Part shown: positions 41,680 through 51,171 of the stretch, one piece after another
How positions within the stretch are numbered: the first letter of the stretch is position 1
Layout: each line of letters starts with the position of its first letter
Source: Polaromonas glacialis
GTDB lineage: Bacteria; Pseudomonadota; Gammaproteobacteria; Burkholderiales; Burkholderiaceae_C
Length of the DNA: 64,000 nucleotides
Direction of reading: 5' to 3'
Assembly: GCF_000709345.1 (NCBI RefSeq)
Contig: NZ_KL448324.1
Span: 277,198 to 341,197, forward strand
Made by a program: the position numbers and the translations under genes
Notes under the pieces: model-generated
Told to the model about the DNA's origin: nothing
What the model saw: the letters and a program-made list of their open reading frames with translations, nothing else
Database searches by the model: none

Positions 41680-42900
41680 TCAAACCCTGGATGTGGCCGC
41701 GAAATACTCCATGGCGGTCACGACACCACTTTCCGCTAATGGCACGTTCGCGAGTTTGAGGCCCATTTCAACGCCTGAAATCGCCGCGAGAAGTGTCAGG
41801 TCGTTGCAATCGCCAAGATGTCCGATTCGAAACATCCGACCCTTGACTTTCCCCAGGCCTGCACCGAGTGACAAATCAAACCTGCCGTGTATGGATTTGC
41901 GAAGGGCGTCGGCGTCGATTCCTTGTGGTGTGACGATGCCGGTCAGTACCGGCGAATACACGCTTTCGTCTGCACACTGAATTTCAAGGCCCCAAGCCTG
42001 GACTGCGGCCCGTACGCCTTGAGCCCACCGCTGGTGACGAGCGAAGACCGTCGCCAGGCCTTGTTCCAGCAGCATGTCGAGTGCTTCGCTCAGGCCATAG
42101 AGCAAATTGGTATTTGGCGTGTAGGGCCAGTAACCGGTGCGGTTCATCTCAATGATCTCGTCCCAGGCCCAGAATGCCTTGGGCAACTTGGCCGTTTTAC
42201 TTGCCTCAAGTGCCTTCGGTGACACGGCATTGAAGCTGATTCCTGGCGGAAGCATCAATCCCTTTTGGGAACCGCTGATCGTGACATCAACGCCCCATTC
42301 ATCGTGTCGATAGTCGGCACTGGCGAGCCCGGAAATTGTGTCGACCATCAGCAGTGCCGGATGCTTCGCCGCGTCGATGGCTCGCCGCACGGCGGCAATG
42401 TCGGACGTCACGCCAGTAGACGTTTCGTTGTGAACAACACATACCGCTTTTATGGTGTGCAGCGTGTCTTCCTTTAAACGCTTTTCGATCATGTCAGCCT
42501 GTACGCCATGGCGCCAACTGCGCGGCAATCCGGTGATGCTGTCGATCCCCGGCAAGGCCAAAAATTCGGGTGCAAGACCCAGTCGTACGGCCATCTTTTG
42601 CCATAGTGAGGCGAAGTGACCCGTTTCATACATGAGCACCGCGTCACCTGGGCTGGCGATATTGACGAGTGCGGCTTCCCAGGCACCTGTGCCAGAAGCG
42701 GGGTAGATCACCACGGGGTGCTGCGTCTGGAATATTCGCTGCAGACCGGTGATGACCTGGGTCCCAAGGGCGCCGAATTCAGGTCCACGATGGTCGATGG
42801 TGGGCATGCTGATGGCGCGCAGAATACGGTCTGGTACCGGGCTGGGTCCTGGAATCTGCAGGAAATGGCGGCCACTGGCATGGTTGTTCAAAGCGATCAT
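41680..42900 (-). CDS. Serine/alanine-glyoxylate aminotransferase family protein
   Basis: A 406-residue class-V PLP aminotransferase. IPGPSPVPDRILRA at the N-terminus, YPASGTGAWEAALVN, HNETSTGV, VDTISGLAS and the PLP lysine in SGSQKGLMLPPG mark the serine-glyoxylate (SgaA/AGXT) group. Close relatives in ureide degradation (PucG) transfer the amino group of ureidoglycine to glyoxylate. Next to a PuuE-like enzyme this is a plausible role. I start at ATG 42900, preceded by AAGGAA. A longer frame of 27 codons has no ribosome site. Confidence 0.85.
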   Translation of the reverse strand: MIALNNHASGRHFLQIPGPSPVPDRILRAISMPTIDHRGPEFGALGTQVITGLQRIFQTQHPVVIYPASGTGAWEAALVNIASPGDAVLMYETGHFASLWQKMAVRLGLAPEFLALPGIDSITGLPRSWRHGVQADMIEKRLKEDTLHTIKAVCVVHNETSTGVTSDIAAVRRAIDAAKHPALLMVDTISGLASADYRHDEWGVDVTISGSQKGLMLPPGISFNAVSPKALEASKTAKLPKAFWAWDEIIEMNRTGYWPYTPNTNLLYGLSEALDMLLEQGLATVFARHQRWAQGVRAAVQAWGLEIQCADESVYSPVLTGIVTPQGIDADALRKSIHGRFDLSLGAGLGKVKGRMFRIGHLGDCNDLTLLAAISGVEMGLKLANVPLAESGVVTAMEYFAATSRV

Positions 42901-42955
42901 GGAGATTTCTATTCCTTGTAAGCGAGGTGATGTTGGAGGTACAAAGTTTTCTAGC

Positions 42956-43708
42956 CTAAAGCTGGACGGCTGCGTTGCCAATTCCAGGAAATTCGGCGGT
43001 CACCAAGTCACCGGCTGACGCGGTCAGAATGCCAACCCAGGTGCCGGTGGTCACTACGGTTCCGGCTAGGATGCTATGCCCGCCGTGCGTGGCGTGACGC
43101 AGCCACGCCGCAAGCAGGAAAGCGGGATCGGCGAGCGAATGGGTGCCTTGGCGCTCGACCGGCGGCTGCACGCCGATCTGGACCCGACACACCTGCGCAA
43201 GCCAGTCCCGCTGCGAAAATGGAACCCAGGGACCGAGAACGAGGGCGCCATGCGACTGGAGGTCGGCAAGCTTGGCCAGCGCGGGCGCCTCCAGTCCCTC
43301 CACCCAACGCGAATCGACGATTTCAATCGACACGCACATGGCGTCAACCAGTTTCACCGCATCATTCACGTCCAGCTTCAGCGCCAGCGCCGGGTCCACG
43401 TCGCATCCCAGACGCAATGCAATCTCGGCCTCGATGCCCCGCATGTGAAACGGCCATGCGCCGGCTGCGGCCGGACTGGACCACACACCATCCGGCGGCA
43501 GCGGCGCGTGCGTCAGCACAGCCTGGCGTGAGGGTCCGCCGGATTTCCAGTAGCCTGGCGATACATTGCCAAACCAACCGCAGGCCTGGGCCACAGCGTT
43601 TTGTGCGGCATAGGCCGCCTGAGCATCAGCCGGGCACAAACCTGCCGCAGAAACCGCGTCCTGTGTGCGTCGCGCCTCAATCAGATGGCGCGCTGTTTCA
43701 TCAATCAT
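42956..43708 (-). CDS. 2-keto-4-pentenoate hydratase / oxalocrotonate decarboxylase family protein
   Basis: A 250-residue enzyme of the FAH-like hydratase-decarboxylase family. IDETARHLIEARRTQ, YWKSGGPSR (with the conserved Lys), MRGIEAEIALRLG (metal-binding Glu residues) and CVSIEIVDSRW are recognisable. Members hydrate 2-hydroxy-dienoates or decarboxylate oxalocrotonate in ring-cleavage pathways. In this operon it would act late, on a carbon chain left after amide hydrolysis. The exact reaction is uncertain. The gene follows the amidase by 18 bases. Confidence 0.78.
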   Translation of the reverse strand: MIDETARHLIEARRTQDAVSAAGLCPADAQAAYAAQNAVAQACGWFGNVSPGYWKSGGPSRQAVLTHAPLPPDGVWSSPAAAGAWPFHMRGIEAEIALRLGCDVDPALALKLDVNDAVKLVDAMCVSIEIVDSRWVEGLEAPALAKLADLQSHGALVLGPWVPFSQRDWLAQVCRVQIGVQPPVERQGTHSLADPAFLLAAWLRHATHGGHSILAGTVVTTGTWVGILTASAGDLVTAEFPGIGNAAVQL

Positions 43709-43726
43709 GAATATATTTTCCTTTCA

Positions 43727-45136
43727 TCACAGTGAGGGCCAGCGGTCGGCCCAGGGAGCGATCACCTCGTAGGCAGCCCCAAGCTCTAACAACGCCGTGT
43801 CGCGGCCGAATCCGCCAATCAACTGAAAACCAATCGGCAGACCTTCCGCCGATGGCGCAGTCGGTAGCGCCAGCGCCGGTAGCCCCGCCGCATTGACCCA
43901 GCCCGTGTAGACGGCGTGGCCGCGCGGACCGACGTCCTGGCCATCGATACGGCGCGGAAAGGCTTCTTGCGCCGGCCATGGTAGTGCTGCGGCGGATGGC
44001 ATCACGATCACATCGAGGTTCTCAAACAGAGCCGCGCTGTCGCGCCGCAACTGCTTCACCCGCTCTAGGATCTGCCACAGGCGGGATGCCGGCAGGCATC
44101 TGCCAGCATCGGCCAACTCGCGGTACTTGGGTGACGCCTGCGCTTCCCACTCGGGATGCTGCGCAAACATGCTGGCCAAGCCGATCTGTCCAATCTGGGG
44201 CCAGGCTTCGACGAAGAAGTCCAGGTCCAACGGCAGTGTGCCCGTGTCGACATGGTGGCCCAAGGCAGCGAGCTGATCGACGGCACGGCCAACGCTGACG
44301 GCGATTTGCGGATCCAGCGGCGCCGTTCCCATGCGCTCGACATACAGCACGCGCAATGGCCCGGCCTGGCGTGGTTGCACAGCCGCTTGCGCCGCAGCGA
44401 GCGACGACCGGTCGACCGGCGCCGGTCCGCGAAGCGCATCGAACAGCAGCCGCGCGTCGCCCACAGTGCGCGCCAGCGGGCCGATCACTTCGAAGTCCAG
44501 CAGCAAACTGGGCAATACATGCTCACGCGGCCATGCACTGAGCGATGGCTTCAGGCCCACCACCCCTGCGTGCGAAGCCGGACGCCGGATCGACCCTCCC
44601 CCGTCCTGGCCAATTGCCAGCGGCGCGATACCGGCGGCCACGGCGGCCACGGCGCCGCCGCTGGAGCCGCCAGGCGTCAACGCCGGCGCCCACGGATTGC
44701 CAGTGACACCGAACAGCGGGTTGTCCGTATAACCTTCAAGCGCAAACTCGGGCACGTTGGTCTTGCCGACGATGAGGGCCCCGCCGGCGCGGGCGCGGGC
44801 CACCGCCAGTTCGTCGTGCCCGGTCTGGTGCTGGCGCAGGGCTGGTGTGCCCCAGGTCGTTGGCATATCAGACGTCAGCAGGCTGTCCTTCACGGTCAAG
44901 GGGATGCCATCGAGTGCTGACAAGGGCTGCGCTTGAGCGTGGCGCCTGGTAGCCGCCTCCGCTTCCTCTAGAAACCGCTCGTCGCGGCGGACAACGATCG
45001 CGTTCAGGTGCGGATTGACCGCGTCGAGCCGCACCAAGCAGTCCTGCGCCACCGCCAGCGGCGTCAATGAGCCCTCGCGAAAGCGGCGGTGCAGTTCCAC
45101 AGCGGAAAGACGCCAGAGTTCAGGTGATTCGGTCAT
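43727..45136 (-). CDS. Amidase-signature-family amidohydrolase
   Basis: A 469-residue cytoplasmic amidase. The Ser-cisSer-Lys triad is intact: Lys83 in PLTVKDSLLT, the GGSSGG motif with Ser158/Ser159, and the nucleophile Ser182 in DGGGSIRRPA. Family members hydrolyse linear amides, carbamates and some ureido compounds. It begins 10 bases after the TRAP DctM gene and is followed by the hydratase. It is a candidate for cleaving the linear amide formed when the hydantoinase-type enzyme opens a ring. Confidence 0.88.
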   Translation of the reverse strand: MTESPELWRLSAVELHRRFREGSLTPLAVAQDCLVRLDAVNPHLNAIVVRRDERFLEEAEAATRRHAQAQPLSALDGIPLTVKDSLLTSDMPTTWGTPALRQHQTGHDELAVARARAGGALIVGKTNVPEFALEGYTDNPLFGVTGNPWAPALTPGGSSGGAVAAVAAGIAPLAIGQDGGGSIRRPASHAGVVGLKPSLSAWPREHVLPSLLLDFEVIGPLARTVGDARLLFDALRGPAPVDRSSLAAAQAAVQPRQAGPLRVLYVERMGTAPLDPQIAVSVGRAVDQLAALGHHVDTGTLPLDLDFFVEAWPQIGQIGLASMFAQHPEWEAQASPKYRELADAGRCLPASRLWQILERVKQLRRDSAALFENLDVIVMPSAAALPWPAQEAFPRRIDGQDVGPRGHAVYTGWVNAAGLPALALPTAPSAEGLPIGFQLIGGFGRDTALLELGAAYEVIAPWADRWPSL

Positions 45137-45146
45137 TGCATTCGCC

Positions 45147-46439
45147 TCACATCTTCGAGGGCAGCCAGGAGACGATCCCCGGGAATGCGATGATCAGCAG
45201 CGTGAACACGAGCATGATGATGACGTAGGGAACGGCGCCCACCATGGCGTCACGGATGCCGCCCTTGTCCGGCCGGATGCCATGCACGACGAACAGGTTC
45301 ATGCCCACCGGCGGCGTGATCATGCCCAACTCGCACATCAGAACAATGAAGATGCCGAACCAGACCGGATCGACCCCCAGGTGGGTGACGATTGGAAAGG
45401 TGATCGGAATGGTCGCCACCATCATCGACAGCACGTCCATGAACATGCCAAGCACGAAATAAAAGACGACCAGCACCAGCAGCATCTGGGTGGCCGACAG
45501 ACCGAACGATGTCACCCAGGTGGTCATCGCCTCGGCAACGCCCGTCAGACTGATGGCCAGATTCAGGATGAACGCGGCGGTGATGATCAAGAGGATCATG
45601 CCGCTGGTCTTGGCGGTTTGCACAAAACAGTGTTGCAGCAGCGTCCAGTTCAGCTTTCCGCCGTGCCAGGCGAAGAACACTGAGGTGACAACACCGAGCG
45701 CGGCCGATTCGGTGGTCGTTGCCAGACCGGTGTAGAGGCTGCCCATCACGATGAAGAACACCACCGCTGGCGGAATCAGGTCTTTCAGCAGGCGCAAGCG
45801 CTGCGCCAGCGGCACCTTTTCCTCACGGATGGTGCTGCCCGTCAGGAGCGCGTGGCCCATGATGAAGAGCATGAAACACCCGGTCAGCAAGAGTCCAGGC
45901 AGGATGCCGGCAATGAACAGCTTGCCGATAGAGGTATCGGTCAACGAGCCATAGATGATCATGTTGACCGATGGCGGGATCAGGATGCCCAGCGTGCCGC
46001 CGGCTGCGATCGCCCCGAGCGACATGTCCATCCGGTAGCCGCGCTTGTACAGCGATGGCAACGCCACCGTGCCCACGGTGGCTGCAGTGGCCACCGATGA
46101 GCCTGAGGTGGCCGCGAACAGGGCGCTGCAGCCGATGCCGGTGTGCAGCAAGCCACCGGGAAGCCGGCCCAGCCAGGCAGCCAGTGCGCCGAACATGCGG
46201 TCGGCGATACCCGAGCGCAGCAGCAATTCGCCCATCAGCACAAACAACGGGACGGCCGTCAGCAAGTTGTCGTTGTGCACGCCCCAAAGCACCGGGGCGA
46301 TGGAGTCGATGAATGGCATGCCGTAAGCCAGCAGGCCGCCGACGATTCCAACCCCCGCCATTGCAACGGCGATGGGCAGCCCTAGCAGCATCATGCCGAG
46401 CATGAGGCCAAAGGCGAGCAGGATGTAAGTGACGTTCAT
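45147..46439 (-). CDS. TRAP transporter large permease (DctM type), system 2
   Basis: A 430-residue inner-membrane protein with about 12 helices. It has typical DctM stretches (VPLFVLMGELLLRSGIADRM, ATSGSSVATAATVGTVALPS, GTLGILIPPSVNMIIYGS, ITPPVGMNLFVVHGI). It forms a sodium-driven uptake system with the small permease that overlaps it by 4 bases and the receptor upstream of that. This is the second of two complete TRAP systems in one operon. Confidence 0.92.
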   Translation of the reverse strand: MNVTYILLAFGLMLGMMLLGLPIAVAMAGVGIVGGLLAYGMPFIDSIAPVLWGVHNDNLLTAVPLFVLMGELLLRSGIADRMFGALAAWLGRLPGGLLHTGIGCSALFAATSGSSVATAATVGTVALPSLYKRGYRMDMSLGAIAAGGTLGILIPPSVNMIIYGSLTDTSIGKLFIAGILPGLLLTGCFMLFIMGHALLTGSTIREEKVPLAQRLRLLKDLIPPAVVFFIVMGSLYTGLATTTESAALGVVTSVFFAWHGGKLNWTLLQHCFVQTAKTSGMILLIITAAFILNLAISLTGVAEAMTTWVTSFGLSATQMLLVLVVFYFVLGMFMDVLSMMVATIPITFPIVTHLGVDPVWFGIFIVLMCELGMITPPVGMNLFVVHGIRPDKGGIRDAMVGAVPYVIIMLVFTLLIIAFPGIVSWLPSKM

Positions 46440-47050
46440 GCGCGGGCTCCCGGGGCGGTAATGTGATGGACATGGGGCGCATCGTCGCTTGAGCGCGTCT
46501 TGAGATCTTCAACCTCTTCATCGACTTCCTGCTTGGTCGAGCGCGGGCCGTAATCGGCGTTCAGCTCGTCGGTACGGCCGCTCAGCAGTAGGATCGACGC
46601 ATGGATCGCAAATGCTGCAGAGACCAGGGCGAACATGATCAGACCGAGCAGCCAAGCGCTTTGCGGGTAGACCAAGGGGGTCGCCCAGGGCGTCTGCGCC
46701 ACACTTTGGTAAGCCTGTGTGTCCCGGATCACAAACCAGGCCAACCAGGCCATCAAGCCGGCGAACGCGGCCAGGGATGTGACCGACAACCAGTTCAACG
46801 CTGTTTGCAACCACCCCGGCAAGCGGTCGTGAAAGACATCTACGCGAATGTGCGTGCGGCCGATCAGCGCCAGACTGAAAGCGATCGTGGCCCCGATGGC
46901 CAGCGCGTAGCCACCCAGTTCATCGGCCCCCTGAAGCGACACGGTGAATACCTTGCGCATCACGGTCTCCACCGTCACCACCAACGACAGGCCCATGAAA
47001 ATCAGGCCAAACAGTGTTCCGAGCCAGCGCTCGATGAAATCTTTCATCAT
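46436..47050 (-). CDS. TRAP transporter small permease (DctQ type), system 2
   Basis: A 204-residue membrane protein with four helices of the DctQ layout (FGLIFMGLSLVVTVETVMRK, GGYALAIGATIAFSLALIGR, then HIRVDVFHDRLP). An unusual hydrophilic C-terminal tail of about 45 residues (DELNADYGPRSTKQEVDEEV...) extends beyond the usual family end and is acidic. The gene overlaps the DctM gene and lies 61 bases after the receptor gene. Confidence 0.88.
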   Translation of the reverse strand: MMKDFIERWLGTLFGLIFMGLSLVVTVETVMRKVFTVSLQGADELGGYALAIGATIAFSLALIGRTHIRVDVFHDRLPGWLQTALNWLSVTSLAAFAGLMAWLAWFVIRDTQAYQSVAQTPWATPLVYPQSAWLLGLIMFALVSAAFAIHASILLLSGRTDELNADYGPRSTKQEVDEEVEDLKTRSSDDAPHVHHITAPGARA

Positions 47051-47111
47051 GTCATCCTTGTTGAATGCAGTTCAGTGGGCAGCGCGTAATAGCACGCCAC
47101 CACTGAGATGT

Positions 47112-48158
47112 TTACTGAACGCCGATCGCCTTGCCGACAGTTTTCTTCCAGGCATCAGAGCAGCCCGGGTTGGACTTGTTGCAGATTTCCGCCCAGGTTG
47201 GCAGCGAAACCGTGGACACGGCCTTGCGCAAGGTGGTAAGGTCTTCAGGCTTGACGGGCACATTGACGAGATTGAACTTTTTTCCTGTAGTGCATGGGTC
47301 CTTGCCGGCGTTGCAATTGAGCGCGTCCTGCGTCAGTTCCTGGGAATAGGTCCAGATATCGTCCGTCAGCGTCTTGAATGCCGCCTGCATTTTTGTTTTC
47401 TGGTCCGGGGTCAGTTTGTTCCAGGACTTGAGCGAGATCGCGTAACCGTTGAGCGCCATCTGGAACCCTATCGGGTACTGGTGGGTCGTCACCTCGGGCC
47501 AGTTCGACGAATTGGCAGAGCTCGGACCGGAGATGGCGCAATCGACAACGCCCAGCGACAAAGACTGGTGCACCTCGGTAAACGAAAGGGGCACCGGCGT
47601 GCCGCCGACGGATTCAATGAATTTGGACAGGTTTTGGTCGTAGACGCGCACCTTCATGCCCGCCAGATCGCCCAGCTTGGTGATCGGCTTCTTGCAAAAC
47701 AGGATCTGCGGACCAAATGGCCAGACGCCCAGCAGCTTGACCTGAAAACTCTTTTGCAGTCGAGTGTCGAGCGTTTCAAGGTAAGCGTCGTAAACTTTGC
47801 GGGCGGTCGGATAGTCCGGGGAAGCGCCGACAAGGTCCATGCCCAGCAAAGTGGGCTCATCGCGTGAGTTCTGCGAGACCCGCAGCGATACGATGTCGAA
47901 CAAGCCCGCCTTCAACACACGCAACTGCTCCGTGTCCTTGATGCCCAAGGTGTCAATGGATTTGTACTCGGCATCAATAGGCAGGCCTGTGTTTTTGGCG
48001 AAGTTGTCGAAAAATGGCTTTTCCTTGTTTTTTTGGATCAGGCCGGTCGCGGCCGGCTGGCCGACCACTTTGAACGTGATGCGCTCCTGCGCGCTTGCTA
48101 CCGTAGTCAAGCCCACTGCCAGGGCCAAGGCAGCGAAGGTTTTGGTAAGACGGAACAT
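47112..48158 (-). CDS. TRAP transporter periplasmic receptor (DctP type), system 2
   Basis: A 348-residue receptor with a signal peptide (MFRLTKTFAALALAVGLTTVASA). DctP features include LGVWPFGPQILFCKKPI, the KVRVYDQNLSKFIESVGGTP region with the conserved Arg that binds the ligand carboxylate, and FTEVHQSLSLGVVDCAISGP. Several cysteines in the C-terminal part (NCNAGKDPC, ICNKSNPGC) are unusual for the family and may form disulfides. The ATG at 48158 has AAAGGAG upstream. The longer frame to 48332 is rejected. Confidence 0.88.
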   Translation of the reverse strand: MFRLTKTFAALALAVGLTTVASAQERITFKVVGQPAATGLIQKNKEKPFFDNFAKNTGLPIDAEYKSIDTLGIKDTEQLRVLKAGLFDIVSLRVSQNSRDEPTLLGMDLVGASPDYPTARKVYDAYLETLDTRLQKSFQVKLLGVWPFGPQILFCKKPITKLGDLAGMKVRVYDQNLSKFIESVGGTPVPLSFTEVHQSLSLGVVDCAISGPSSANSSNWPEVTTHQYPIGFQMALNGYAISLKSWNKLTPDQKTKMQAAFKTLTDDIWTYSQELTQDALNCNAGKDPCTTGKKFNLVNVPVKPEDLTTLRKAVSTVSLPTWAEICNKSNPGCSDAWKKTVGKAIGVQ

Positions 48159-48277
48159 ATGAGAACTCCTTTTTCGATTGCGGGTGGGAAACGGGATTGA
48201 ACTGCCGCGCGACAAATGACAGGTCGCAACGGCTGAGAAAAATGGCATGCACTTGACCTTTGTGCCTACTAAAGAGG

Positions 48278-49558
48278 TTAATAGCCGAGCGCGCGCGGCA
48301 AGGCCGTCACAACAGAGGGCACCAGCATGCATAACACCAGCACGGCATACATCAGAGCTATATAAGGCCAGGCATTGACAACCAATTCGCGCATGCGCAC
48401 ACCGGTAACGCCGGAAACCACGAACAACACTACGCCTACTGGAGGCGTTAGCATGCCGATCACCAGGTTCAATACGAATAGAAAACCAAAGTGCAGTGGG
48501 TCAATACCATATTGCAGGGCGATGGGGTGCAGCAGCGGCACCAGCATGATATAAGCGGCATTGGACTCCAGGAACATACCCACCACGAAGAGCAGCACAG
48601 CGACTAATGCCATGTAAGCCAAGGGATTAGTGGTCAAGTCTCGCAACACCTGAGATAGCAATTGCGGCAGAAGATCGACGGTCATCAGGTAAGTAATAAT
48701 GGACGCAAAGGCTATTAAGGCACCTACCACCGCTGAGGTAATCGCCCCACGGATAACCAGGCCTGGTAAGTCGGCCAGCTTGAGGGTGCGGGTAACGAAG
48801 AAGCCAAGTAGCAGGGAGTACACAACCGCAATTGCGGAGCCTTCGGTGGCAGTAAAAGCGCCTCCGACAATGCCGCCGATCACCAGCACCGGCATGGCTA
48901 GCACCACCAGTGATCGGCGCAGCTCTGTCAAAACGGTGGCAAGGCGAAACGGCTCACCAGTGACCGCCCAGCCGCGCTTGGTGCAGATCCAAACGTTTAC
49001 TCCGATAAAGCCAAAGCAGATGATCAAGCCCGGTACCACGCCAGCCATAAACATTCCTCCCACTGATACTGACGAGCCAGCCATGAAGGCGTAGACAATC
49101 ATGGCTCCAGAAGGGGGGATGATGGGGCCGAGATTGGCGGCGGCGGCGACGATGGCGGCTGCAAAGCCTTTGTCATAGATCTTCGAAAGTGAAGGCCCTA
49201 GAATCGACGACAGGGCACTTGCATCCGACACGGCTGCGCCTGACACCGTGGCCAGACCAGCACCGGCCAGCATGGTCACATGCGCCATACCGCCGCGCAC
49301 CCGGCCTACCAGAGTATTCGCCAGCGCAATCAACCGTTCCACAATTCCAGCTTTAATCATTAGTTCGCCGGCCAGCATGAAAAACGGGATCGACATCAAA
49401 GGAAACGAGTTGATCGAATGCATCATGCGCTGCGGCACTACGGACATATCGACCCCGGTCAACCATAATGCGAGCAGCGAAGCGACGCCCATCGCAAAGG
49501 CAATCGGTAGCCCGAATAGTGCCAGCAACATGAATCCAACAACAACCATCGTGCTCAT
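48278..49558 (-). CDS. TRAP transporter large permease (DctM type), system 1
   Basis: A 426-residue inner-membrane permease with the DctM motifs MSIPFFMLAGELMIKAGIVE, GAAVSDASALSSILGPSLSK, GPIIPPSGAMIVYAF and GMLTPPVGVVLFVVSGV. I start at the ATG at 49558, behind GGAGGT; the longer frame has no such site. It overlaps the small permease by 4 bases. By eye the codons are less GC-rich than in system 2, which suggests separate origins for the two transporters. Confidence 0.92.
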   Translation of the reverse strand: MSTMVVVGFMLLALFGLPIAFAMGVASLLALWLTGVDMSVVPQRMMHSINSFPLMSIPFFMLAGELMIKAGIVERLIALANTLVGRVRGGMAHVTMLAGAGLATVSGAAVSDASALSSILGPSLSKIYDKGFAAAIVAAAANLGPIIPPSGAMIVYAFMAGSSVSVGGMFMAGVVPGLIICFGFIGVNVWICTKRGWAVTGEPFRLATVLTELRRSLVVLAMPVLVIGGIVGGAFTATEGSAIAVVYSLLLGFFVTRTLKLADLPGLVIRGAITSAVVGALIAFASIITYLMTVDLLPQLLSQVLRDLTTNPLAYMALVAVLLFVVGMFLESNAAYIMLVPLLHPIALQYGIDPLHFGFLFVLNLVIGMLTPPVGVVLFVVSGVTGVRMRELVVNAWPYIALMYAVLVLCMLVPSVVTALPRALGY

Positions 49559-50079
49559 TCGGCACCTCCGATGTGGGCCTGCGGCGGCCCCACAATCACA
49601 ATACGAACCAAGTGCAAGGCGGACAACAATGCACCGATACACACGGGCACAATGAACCAGCCTACGCTCCAGTCGAGCGTGGACATTAGTTCATCCCACT
49701 GTTCACGTGCCACGCCAAAAGCCGCCCATGCGATGACTGCCATCATCAGCGCGCTCATTGCCGCAGCGATACGCTTTAGCGCAGCACGCAAGACGGGTGG
49801 AAGCTTGTCGGCCACAATGTCGATACCAATGTGGGCGCCTTGGCGCACACCCAGAGGAATAGCAAGGAAAATTGACCATACGAAGGCGAGTCGACCGAGT
49901 TCATCGGCCCAGTCTATGGAGAGGTTGAAGCCGTAGCGCAAACCCACCTGTGCCGACACGACTCCCACCATGACGGCTACGGCTGCAAGCAGCAAGCCAG
50001 TAACCAGTTTGTCAACACCATTCAACGCGTGCTCCAGCCAATTTGGCGCGCGTTCAGGCATAGTTGCTATGGCATTCAT
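49555..50079 (-). CDS. TRAP transporter small permease (DctQ type), system 1
   Basis: A 174-residue four-helix membrane protein (VTGLLLAAVAVMVGVVSAQV, WADELGRLAFVWSIFLAIPL, HIGIDIVADKLPPVLRA, WFIVPVCIGALLSALHLVRI). It has the normal DctQ size and lacks the acidic tail seen in system 2. It lies between the receptor and the large permease genes, coupled to the latter. Confidence 0.9.
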   Translation of the reverse strand: MNAIATMPERAPNWLEHALNGVDKLVTGLLLAAVAVMVGVVSAQVGLRYGFNLSIDWADELGRLAFVWSIFLAIPLGVRQGAHIGIDIVADKLPPVLRAALKRIAAAMSALMMAVIAWAAFGVAREQWDELMSTLDWSVGWFIVPVCIGALLSALHLVRIVIVGPPQAHIGGAE

Positions 50080-50107
50080 TTGAGACTCCTAAATACAGGA
50101 AGTCGGA

Positions 50108-51124
50108 TTAGTTCTTGACCGCTTCGGCCAACACCTGATTGACCAGATCAGCGCCGGCGCGTTTCTTGACATCCTCGATCACTGGTGCTGTGGCCTTGCG
50201 CATTTCTTCGAGAGCAGAGGGTGCAATCTCGGTGTAAATCATCTTGGCTTTCAATTCAGCAAGGGCTTTAGCCTCGCTTTCGATAGCGAGCTTGCGCTGG
50301 AACGTGATGGTTGACATCATGGCTTCGCGTACGGCCTTTTGGTGCTCGGGAGTCAGTTTCTCAAATGCTTTCTTGCTTGCTACCACAGCGATGAAGTCAA
50401 AGAAGTGACCGGAATTAGACAGGTGCTTCTGCACTTCGCTATAGCGACTGGCGCTAATCACCGTGTACGGGTTTTCCTGTGCATCGACCACACGCTGCTC
50501 AAGCGCCGAGTACAGTTCCTTGACGTCCATCGCTACCGGGTTGGCGCCAAGTGCACGGAACGAAGCCAGATGAGTTTCGCTGGGCTGCAGTCGTAGTTTC
50601 AGACCCTTCAGATCGGCTATGTTCTTGATTGGACCGCGGCTGTTGGTGATATTGCGCGAGCCTAACTCCATCCAGCCCAGAGCAATGAAGCCTTTGTCCT
50701 GTAGTTTCTTGTCAATTGCAGCGCCGACAGGACCGTCGATCACTCTAAAAGCCGTTTCGCGGTTGCGGAACACGAACGGCAGGCTAACCGCTTCCAATTC
50801 GGGCACAATGCGCGACAAAAACGCGCCACCAACCCAGGTCAATGCCAATGTGCCAGAACGCACAGCGTCAACGTTTTCCTTAGCGCCACCTAACTGCATT
50901 GAGGGAAAGACATCCACCTGCAACTGGTTATTGGTCAAACGCGCTACTTCCTTCTTGAAAACTTGGTCAACTGCAACACTGCTGGGGTGCTCCCCGGCGA
51001 AATTACCTGCAATTTGTAGCTTTTGCTGCGCAAATACAGAAGTGCTGAAGGCCATGACTGCCGCCGCGTAAGCGGTTAGGGTGAAACAACGAGTCATTTG
51101 GGTAAAAGTGGGTTTGCGATTCAT
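50108..51124 (-). CDS. TRAP transporter periplasmic receptor (DctP type), system 1
   Basis: A 338-residue receptor with a signal peptide (about residues 1-32, ending TSVFAQQ). The DctP core is clear: EHPSSVAVDQVFKKEVARLT, VFPSMQLGGAKENVDAVRSG, the LKGLKLRLQPSETH segment with the carboxylate-binding Arg, and ALEQRVVDAQENPYTVI. It is the third gene of the operon, after the hydantoinase and racemase homologue, so its ligand is likely to be the hydantoinase substrate. Confidence 0.9.
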   Translation of the reverse strand: MNRKPTFTQMTRCFTLTAYAAAVMAFSTSVFAQQKLQIAGNFAGEHPSSVAVDQVFKKEVARLTNNQLQVDVFPSMQLGGAKENVDAVRSGTLALTWVGGAFLSRIVPELEAVSLPFVFRNRETAFRVIDGPVGAAIDKKLQDKGFIALGWMELGSRNITNSRGPIKNIADLKGLKLRLQPSETHLASFRALGANPVAMDVKELYSALEQRVVDAQENPYTVISASRYSEVQKHLSNSGHFFDFIAVVASKKAFEKLTPEHQKAVREAMMSTITFQRKLAIESEAKALAELKAKMIYTEIAPSALEEMRKATAPVIEDVKKRAGADLVNQVLAEAVKN

Positions 51125-51171
51125 GTTAAAAATCCTTTTAGAATGTCGCGGGTTATAGAGCCTTAATGAAT

